From Phycisphaerae bacterium (GTDB lineage Bacteria; Planctomycetota; Phycisphaerae; UBA1845), in contig JAJDEA010000169.1 in assembly GCA_029260035.1 (NCBI GenBank), forward strand, positions 1 to 41,735: 41,735 nucleotides of DNA. Direction: 5' to 3'. A program made the translations under genes and the position numbers. Below the pieces are notes generated by a model, which was not told the DNA's origin, made no database searches, and saw nothing but the letters and a program-made list of their open reading frames with translations. Shown here one piece after another: positions 37,071-41,735 of the stretch. Numbering within the stretch: the first letter of the stretch is position 1; each line of letters begins with the position of its first letter.

Positions 37071-37097
37071 CACAACTGAATAGCGAGCGACGCCAGG

Positions 37098-37634
37098 CTA
37101 TTTCGGCTTGCCACTACGACCAACAGAGCGAGCGAGCGGATCGCGCCTTGGCCTGACCAGTTTTCGGCCACATCGCGGACACAAAACGCCGTCCGTTGCG
37201 AATACCCATTGCCCCCACCTGCTTGCGTCAACGCCTTTGCACTGCCGTAACTCAGACACGCGAGGTTTGCCGTCCGAATCGATCACGAAACGAACAGATA
37301 CCGGATAGCGGCCGTGAATCGAACATTTATACTCGTCAACAGGGTAGGCGGGCCTGCCGCATTTAATACAAGCCCGTGCGCCAGCTTGACCACTTTCATA
37401 AAAGGAGTGGCCAGCTTCACACTTCCAGTCGAATCCGACATCGCGAAGTGTTCGAATAACTGGTTCGACTGTTTCCTCGGCGCGCGAAAACCGCCACATT
37501 ACAAACAGGGATAATGCAGCAGCAGAAACGATCAAGAGACTGACGGTTGTAGTTCTGGAGATCCAACGAGGTTTGACAATTCTAACTGTCCGGCGCGGCC
37601 GTGATGGGCGCCCATGGACCTGACTCGGTGACAT
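37098..37634 (-). CDS. Membrane-anchored cysteine-rich protein, possible zinc ribbons
   Basis: 178 aa. No family recognised. Seen: basic N-terminus (about 11-24), one membrane helix (about 29-47, TTVSLLIVSAAALSLFVMW), then a domain with cysteines at about 72, 89, 92, 104, 132, 152 and 155, with C-x2-C pairs (CIKC, CPRC) of zinc-ribbon type and CEAGH and CSIHG single knuckles. The tail is basic. The start overlaps the stop of the upstream prepilin gene by 1 nt (TGATG), so the two are translationally coupled. A role tied to the prepilin is inferred from this overlap only. Confidence 0.8.
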   Translation of the reverse strand: MSPSQVHGRPSRPRRTVRIVKPRWISRTTTVSLLIVSAAALSLFVMWRFSRAEETVEPVIRTLRDVGFDWKCEAGHSFYESGQAGARACIKCGRPAYPVDEYKCSIHGRYPVSVRFVIDSDGKPRVSELRQCKGVDASRWGQWVFATDGVLCPRCGRKLVRPRRDPLARSVGRSGKPK

Positions 37635-38518
37635 CAGCGTTTATTCGTGATAGGTCCAGTCCACCAGTAGAGGCGATCTTTCGCAAAGGAATAATGGAAG
37701 AGCCGATTCGCAATGCCGCGATTGCAAAGCGTACATCCACCGGCAGCACAATCATCATATCGCCATCGAATTTCAGTGCGCATCACATCATCAGTCCGAG
37801 CCTGCCTGACGCCACCACCCAATGTCAATATGTTTATGCCGCGACCATGTCGCGTAACAAGCCAGGGGTCTGCCATCTCTAGTGAAAGTGCATCATACCC
37901 ATCGTCCCAGTTCAGCAGCCCATCATTGCGCCGAGGACCGCGCGAATTGCTCGCTGTATCAGACGCATTGAACCCAGCATCCGGCCCCATGTCTGCGACA
38001 AGGATAGTGTCCAGCGGGCGACTCGGATAATGGTGATCCAAATCCGCCAGTTTCCCGCCATCGGCCGTCATCATGAAACTGTTAATACCATAGCTTGGAT
38101 AATCCGCGGCATGCGGATCGTTCATCAAGTCAGCGGACTGCGCCATGCGATAACGGTATGGATCTTCAGGACAGGTCAACGCAAGCGGATCGCCAAGATA
38201 ATTAGGGAAAAGTTTCAAGAACCATACGTCCGGCCGACTACCACTCGCCAAAGGCGAAGGTGCCTCCACCTTGGCAGGAAGCCATCCGTCGTTTTCCAAG
38301 CGATACAAGCTCAAACTCTGGTAAACCGTGCGAAGATTGTGTTTGCACACCGTCGAAGAAGCCATCTGCATTGAGCGGCCAAGCGACGGAAGCAAGACAG
38401 TGACCAAGATACCAATGATGGCTATGACAACGAGCAATTCTATGAGCGTCGTTGCCCGCTTTGCCATCCCACCATTGGTGAGGTACAACTTTCGAGTTGA
38501 CAATCGAGTTGCTTTCAT
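37634..38518 (-). CDS. Prepilin-like pseudopilin with N-terminal methylation motif
   Basis: 294 aa. Seen: class III-like signal KRATTLIELLVVIAIIGILVTVLLPSLG (in pieces, about 20-46): a charged lead of about 20 residues, then TLIELL with Glu at the +5 position, then a hydrophobic helix. The P1 residue before the cut would be Ala22, not the usual Gly. A cysteine-poor globular part follows, with PDVWFLKLFPNYLGDP, DYPSYGINSFMMTADGGKL, and near the C-terminus RHGRGINILTLGGGVRQ, which resembles the RHxGxxNVLxxDGHV element of planctomycete prepilin-like proteins (with GGGV for DGHV). ATG 38518 or ATG 38467 (MAKRATTL). Probably exported and cleaved by PilD. Confidence 0.85.
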   Translation of the reverse strand: MKATRLSTRKLYLTNGGMAKRATTLIELLVVIAIIGILVTVLLPSLGRSMQMASSTVCKHNLRTVYQSLSLYRLENDGWLPAKVEAPSPLASGSRPDVWFLKLFPNYLGDPLALTCPEDPYRYRMAQSADLMNDPHAADYPSYGINSFMMTADGGKLADLDHHYPSRPLDTILVADMGPDAGFNASDTASNSRGPRRNDGLLNWDDGYDALSLEMADPWLVTRHGRGINILTLGGGVRQARTDDVMRTEIRWRYDDCAAGGCTLCNRGIANRLFHYSFAKDRLYWWTGPITNKR

Positions 38519-38604
38519 ACTTTTCCGTTACAAGGTTACACGGAAACCGACATAAACGCAACGTTTTTTACGGACCTGTCACTTTTTTTTGAATTACACG
38601 GCTT

Positions 38605-38632
38605 TTGACAATGTCCGCCATCAGTGTCATAT
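38605..38632 (+). promoter_or_regulatory. Weak candidate promoter upstream of the TIGR03960-type gene
   Basis: TTGACA at 38605-38610 followed after 16 nt by TCATAT at 38627-38632. The -35 is perfect; the -10 is weak. It lies about 112 nt before the TTG start at 38745, inside the 226-nt gap divergent from the prepilin gene. Confidence 0.3.
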
Positions 38633-38732
38633 CGGTTGATTTGGTTGAAATAATTGCAAGTGCAAGCTAACCTCCTTACGAATTTGCCTATGAAAAGCGA
38701 TTTTCAAGACTTAGTGCAAACGCACTAGAAGC

Positions 38733-38737
38733 AGGAG
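38733..38737 (+). promoter_or_regulatory. Ribosome-binding site that decides a TTG start
   Basis: AGGAG at 38733-38737, 7 nt before the TTG at 38745, supports TTG as the start codon of the radical SAM gene. No in-frame ATG in the next codons fits the family N-terminus better. Confidence 0.75.
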
Positions 38738-38744
38738 TAAACTT

Positions 38745-40577
38745 TTGTCATCACTGCAACATCGTGTCAGCACGCAACTTCTTCCAGGCGTGCAACAGCC
38801 TGCGCAATATATTGGTGGAGAATACAACCAACTTGCCTCACCCGGCGATTGGGAACGCGCCGATATCCGCGTCGCTATCGCCTTTCCAGATACCTATACA
38901 ATCGGCATGAGCCATCTCGGTTGCCAAATCATCTATTGGCTTGTCAACAACACTCCCGGCTGTTGTGCGGAACGCGTCTACTGCCCCTGGGCTGACGCCG
39001 AAGCCATCATGCGGCAAAAAAGCATTGAACTGTTCACCTGGGACAATCGCCAACCGGTGTCCTCCGCCGACATTCTTGCCGTATCGCTACAATATGAAAT
39101 GTCGTTCACATCGGTCTTACAAATCATCGACTTGGCAGGCATCCCGCTACGATCTGCCGATCGCGATGACAGCCACCCTCTTGTCATTGCTGGCGGACCA
39201 CAAGCGGATAACCCCGAACCCGTAGCCCCGTTTCTGGACCTCGTCGTCCTGGGAGACGGGGAAGCGTCAATGGCATCGATCATCGCCGCGTGCAAGGAAT
39301 ACAAGTCAAACGGCATGCCAAGGCGAGAGATGATCCGAGCATTAGCTAGGCGGTTTGAATGGATATACGCTCCGTCGCTCTACAACGTAAAATACAACAA
39401 TGATGGAACGATTCGCTCCATTCGCGCGACGGACTCTGCCATACCGGAGACCATCGTACGATGCCAGACAGAGGATTTCGACGGCGCCCCTTTTCCAACA
39501 AAGCCTCTCGTGCCTCACGTCGAAGTTGTTCACGACCGCTTCGCGATCGAGATCATGCGAGGCTGTCCACAGCGGTGTCGGTTCTGCCATGCAGGCTATA
39601 CCAAGAGACCCGTACGATATCGCTCTGTAAACCGAATCCTCGAAATGGCTGAGGAAATGTACCAATCAACCGGGATGCAGGAGTTCGGCTTGTTGTCTCT
39701 CTCGACAGCCGATTATCCCGATCTTCGCGAATTGGCGCAGCGCGCTAACGAGCAATTCGCCAGCCGACGAGTGAACGTTTCCGTGCCGTCGCTTCGCGTT
39801 GACAAGATGCTTCAGAGCATTCCATGGATGGTCAACTCCGTTCGCAAGGGTGGCCTTACATTGGCAGTCGAGGCAGCCAACGACGACCTTCGCGCCGCCA
39901 TTCGCAAACTCGTCACAGACGGCAATCTCCTCGACGGAGTCAAACAGGCCTACGAAGCTGGCTGGCGAACCGTCAAGCTCTATTTCATGTGCGGCTTTCC
40001 CGGCGAAAGGCCTGAAGATATTGAGGAAATCGTCCACCTCTCGCACCGCGTCAGCGAAGCGCGAAGAGAGATGGGATTGGGGCCTGCCAAAGTCAATGCA
40101 GCGGTTGGCTGGCTCGTTCCAAAGCCTTACACGCCCTTCCAATGGGCGGCGCAACCGACCGCCGACTATTTCCGAGAAGCCCGCCGAAGTATGTCAGCCG
40201 TTCTCGATACACTCGGAGGCAGGAAGAACAAGCGAGGCGTCAAGATCAGAACCCATAACGTCGAACGATCTATCCTGGAAGCCGTCTTCGCAAGAGGCGA
40301 TCGCAAACTAGCTGACGTGATCGAAGCAGCTTACAAACTCGGAGCCCGTTTTGACGGCTGGGATGAGTGCTTCAAAAACGACATCTGGCGTCAGGCTTTT
40401 GACGCGACTGGAATCGACCCCGCTTGGTACGCCCATCGCGAGCGGCCGTCTACGGAGACTTTCCCATGGCACCATCTGCAGGGCGGCGCACCGATCGACT
40501 ACCTTCAGCGCCAATACGACGATGTGTTTACACACATCAACGTACTTAAGCCTGAACCGGTCCCGGCTGGCGCATGA
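38745..40577 (+). CDS. TIGR03960-type radical SAM protein with B12-binding-like N-terminus
   Basis: 610 aa from TTG 38745. Seen: LLPGVQQPAQYIGGEYNQL (about 12-30), the family opening; a B12-binding-like domain with IAFPDTYTIGMSHLGCQIIYW (in pieces, about 45-65) and AVSLQYEMSFTSVLQII and the following GGPQADNPEPVAPFLDLVVLGDGE (about 150-173); the radical SAM cluster CPQRCRFC (C274, C278, C281); and the C-terminal catalytic barrel with LAVEAANDDLRAAIRK and VKLYFMCGFPGERPEDIEEI. In this family the C-terminal partner (DUF2344) is often a separate or fused domain; it is not seen within this protein or directly after it. Substrate unknown. Confidence 0.92.
   Translation: MSSLQHRVSTQLLPGVQQPAQYIGGEYNQLASPGDWERADIRVAIAFPDTYTIGMSHLGCQIIYWLVNNTPGCCAERVYCPWADAEAIMRQKSIELFTWDNRQPVSSADILAVSLQYEMSFTSVLQIIDLAGIPLRSADRDDSHPLVIAGGPQADNPEPVAPFLDLVVLGDGEASMASIIAACKEYKSNGMPRREMIRALARRFEWIYAPSLYNVKYNNDGTIRSIRATDSAIPETIVRCQTEDFDGAPFPTKPLVPHVEVVHDRFAIEIMRGCPQRCRFCHAGYTKRPVRYRSVNRILEMAEEMYQSTGMQEFGLLSLSTADYPDLRELAQRANEQFASRRVNVSVPSLRVDKMLQSIPWMVNSVRKGGLTLAVEAANDDLRAAIRKLVTDGNLLDGVKQAYEAGWRTVKLYFMCGFPGERPEDIEEIVHLSHRVSEARREMGLGPAKVNAAVGWLVPKPYTPFQWAAQPTADYFREARRSMSAVLDTLGGRKNKRGVKIRTHNVERSILEAVFARGDRKLADVIEAAYKLGARFDGWDECFKNDIWRQAFDATGIDPAWYAHRERPSTETFPWHHLQGGAPIDYLQRQYDDVFTHINVLKPEPVPAGA
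40468..40494 (+). repeat. 27-nt direct repeat, copy 1 (inside the radical SAM gene)
   Basis: Matches the last 27 nt of the window (41709-41735) at 25 of 27 positions. Here it encodes HHLQGGAP near the C-terminus of the radical SAM protein. See the second copy and the finding. Confidence 0.7.
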
Positions 40578-40581
40578 TAAT

Positions 40582-40615
40582 CCTGTAAACAGGTCCTCAG
40601 CCTGCAGGATGAGGA
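40582..40615 (+). repeat. Two adjacent inverted repeats after the radical SAM gene
   Basis: CCTGT-AA-ACAGG at 40582-40593 and TCCTCA-G-CCTGCAGG-A-TGAGGA at 40594-40615, both nearly perfect, start 5 nt after the TGA stop of the radical SAM gene. Together they could form a double hairpin that ends transcription, but no T-run follows, so a terminator is only a possibility. Confidence 0.4.
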
Positions 40616-40619
40616 TTGG

Positions 40620-40657
40620 CAATTAACAATTGACACTTACAATGTGTTTCCTATCCA
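40620..40657 (+). promoter_or_regulatory. Candidate promoter and palindrome upstream of the tandem I9-like gene
   Basis: The palindrome CAATT-AAC-AATTG (40620-40632) overlaps TTGACA (40630-40635), followed after 16 nt by TATCCA (40652-40657). The spacing is acceptable and the -10 weak. If it is a promoter, the palindrome would be well placed as an operator. The 3'-most end lies 45 nt before the ATG at 40703, which has AGGAGGTG at 40690-40697. Confidence 0.4.
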
Positions 40658-40702
40658 TCCGCTAATGGCACAGAACCACCGTAGGGAATAGGAGGTGCCC
40701 TG

Positions 40703-41683
40703 ATGTCTGCAAAGTTTGTGATTGCGTCTTTGATGATTATTGGAAGTGCGAGTGTTCTCGCTCAACTTCCCGGCAGGTTGTTATCCGATCCGAATGACCC
40801 GCAGAAGACTCGGACGGTTGTTTCACGAAGCGACCGGGATCGTTTGGGATTGAATGAGCGAACCTGGACGGGCATCATTCATCCAGACGTTTCTACGGCT
40901 TTCTTGAAACAGGGCCAACTGCCTGAAGATCCGATGGAGCGTGTCCGTTTCGAATCGCGTATACAGTTTAAGGGGTCCGTTTATGTACAGGTTCATCTCA
41001 GGCACACAACGATCGGACGGGCAGACTCCAACGAAAACAAAGCAGCCATCGACCGGGTTCAGCGCCGCGTACTCGATGGTCTCACTGCTACGGAATTTCA
41101 TGTGACACAGAAGTTGACGGAAATCCCAGGCCTGCTCGGATTCGCCAATCAGGCTGGCCTTGCGAAGTTGGCTCAGAACCCTGACGTCATTGGTGTCTGT
41201 CTGGATGACAAGCCGATGCCGGATGGACTGGCCGTAATTTACAAAAACCAATTCCCCGACGTCAAACCAAAGGACGTGCTGATTCCGCCAGGGGCGAGCA
41301 ACATGAAAGCCGAATGGCAGGTTCGCGCCGCATTAAAGCAAAGCGACCGGGTGCTTGTCTTGGTGAACCTGCGATCGGCGGGTGAGCCTCTTCCGGCGCT
41401 TACTCACATTCGTTCAAAGTCCCTAGAGCAGTGGGAGGCAAGAGAGAGGGCAGTTCGTGACCTTCAGGATAGAGTTCTATCAACACTGACGGCAGAGGAC
41501 TTCTGGCTCAACACCAGGCTCGGAGGTTCGTCCGGCTTCGCCGGTTATGTCAATTCTGAAGGCCTAAAGGAGCTCCTTGAGAATCCGGAAGTAAAGGGCG
41601 TTGGGCTGGATTTCCGAATTGGGCTTCCCAAAAAAGTGCGCCGAAGCTGGTGGTCCAAATCACTTGGGAACGGAGGGACATAA
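40703..41683 (+). CDS. Secreted protein with two tandem peptidase-inhibitor I9-like domains and no protease
   Basis: 326 aa. Seen: signal peptide (about 1-20, ending SVLAQ) and two similar modules. Module 1 (about 92-170): VYVQVHLR, IDRVQRRVLDGLTATEFHV, GLLGFANQAGLAKLAQNPDVIGVCLD. Module 2 (about 216-304): VLVLVNLR, VRDLQDRVLSTLTAEDFWL, SGFAGYVNSEGLKELLENPEVKGVGLD. The pattern of a starting beta strand, a helix with Q..VL..L, a strand, GFA..., and L..NP.V..V..D is that of the subtilisin-propeptide/inhibitor I9 fold. The module-to-module identity is clear, so a duplication. No catalytic Asp/His/Ser domain follows. The strong AGGAGGTG before the ATG fixes the start. A protease inhibitor role is inferred. 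Confidence 0.8.
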   Translation: MSAKFVIASLMIIGSASVLAQLPGRLLSDPNDPQKTRTVVSRSDRDRLGLNERTWTGIIHPDVSTAFLKQGQLPEDPMERVRFESRIQFKGSVYVQVHLRHTTIGRADSNENKAAIDRVQRRVLDGLTATEFHVTQKLTEIPGLLGFANQAGLAKLAQNPDVIGVCLDDKPMPDGLAVIYKNQFPDVKPKDVLIPPGASNMKAEWQVRAALKQSDRVLVLVNLRSAGEPLPALTHIRSKSLEQWEARERAVRDLQDRVLSTLTAEDFWLNTRLGGSSGFAGYVNSEGLKELLENPEVKGVGLDFRIGLPKKVRRSWWSKSLGNGGT

Positions 41684-41708
41684 CATCTACGGATCGATCA
41701 ATATCGTT

Positions 41709-41735
41709 GGCGCCACCTGCAGGGCGGCGCACCGA
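41709..41735 (+). repeat. 27-nt direct repeat, copy 2 (window edge)
   Basis: Same as 40468-40494 except two substitutions. It lies after the stop of the I9-like gene and runs into the window edge, so the true length of the repeat is not seen. In the frame that continues past the TAA of the I9-like gene it would read RHLQGGAP. Confidence 0.7.

Noticed and set aside
1..41735. CRISPR arrays, insertion sequences, transposases, rRNA
   Set aside because: No regularly spaced repeats, transposase-like frames, or rRNA-like sequence seen on reading; the only direct repeat is the 27-nt pair.

Overview
The window (about 41.7 kb, roughly 50-55% G+C by eye) is a bacterial chromosome segment dominated by one long flagellar gene cluster read on the minus strand, about 33.9 kb down to 3.4 kb. 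The organism is most probably a flagellated planctomycete, perhaps of the Phycisphaerae type. This is inferred from a planctomycete-style prepilin-like protein, a six-repeat PD40 propeller protein, a TIGR03960-type radical SAM protein, and a Clostridium/Bacillus-like order of fla genes paired with a sigma-54 two-component pair. No rRNA or species marker is present, so the taxonomy stays an inference.

Left flank (1-3.4 kb, minus strand): a YgiQ-type radical SAM protein cut by the window edge, a tRNA with anticodon CAU that matches the tRNA-Ile2 pattern, and dapF (diaminopimelate epimerase).

Flagellar cluster (3.4-33.9 kb, minus strand). In the direction of transcription: a large membrane-anchored TPR protein, a FlgN-like chaperone, a soluble histidine kinase, a sigma-54-dependent response regulator, then after a 229-nt gap with a candidate sigma-54 promoter, flgB, flgC, fliE, fliF, fliG, fliH, fliI, fliJ, a MotE/YlxF-like protein, fliK, flgD, flgE, flbD, motA, motB, fliL, fliN, fliO, fliP, fliQ, fliR, flhB, flhA, flhF, flhG, a two-TM small protein, the flagellar sigma factor fliA, and a small acidic protein. 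Together these supply the proximal rod (FlgB, FlgC, FliE), MS ring and part of the C ring, export gate and ATPase complex, hook and its length control, stator, position and number control (FlhF/FlhG), and two regulatory tiers (kinase/regulator with sigma-54, then FliA). The gene missing from its usual place is fliM: only 76 nt separate fliL from fliN. The fliN product carries three copies of the IDAL motif normally found at the FliM N-terminus, where CheY-P binds. Flagellin, filament cap, hook-filament junction, distal rod, P/L ring and chemotaxis genes are not in the window.

Right flank (34.3-41.7 kb): a SAM hydroxide adenosyltransferase (DUF62) divergent from protein-L-isoaspartate methyltransferase; a secreted PD40 beta-propeller protein; an overlapping pair made of a prepilin-like protein and a membrane-anchored cysteine-rich protein; a TIGR03960-type radical SAM protein with a TTG start; and a secreted protein made of two tandem modules resembling subtilisin-propeptide (inhibitor I9) domains with no protease attached. 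The most interesting points are the triple-motif FliN without fliM, the orphan tandem I9-like protein, and the unnamed conserved-looking proteins built into the flagellar operon.
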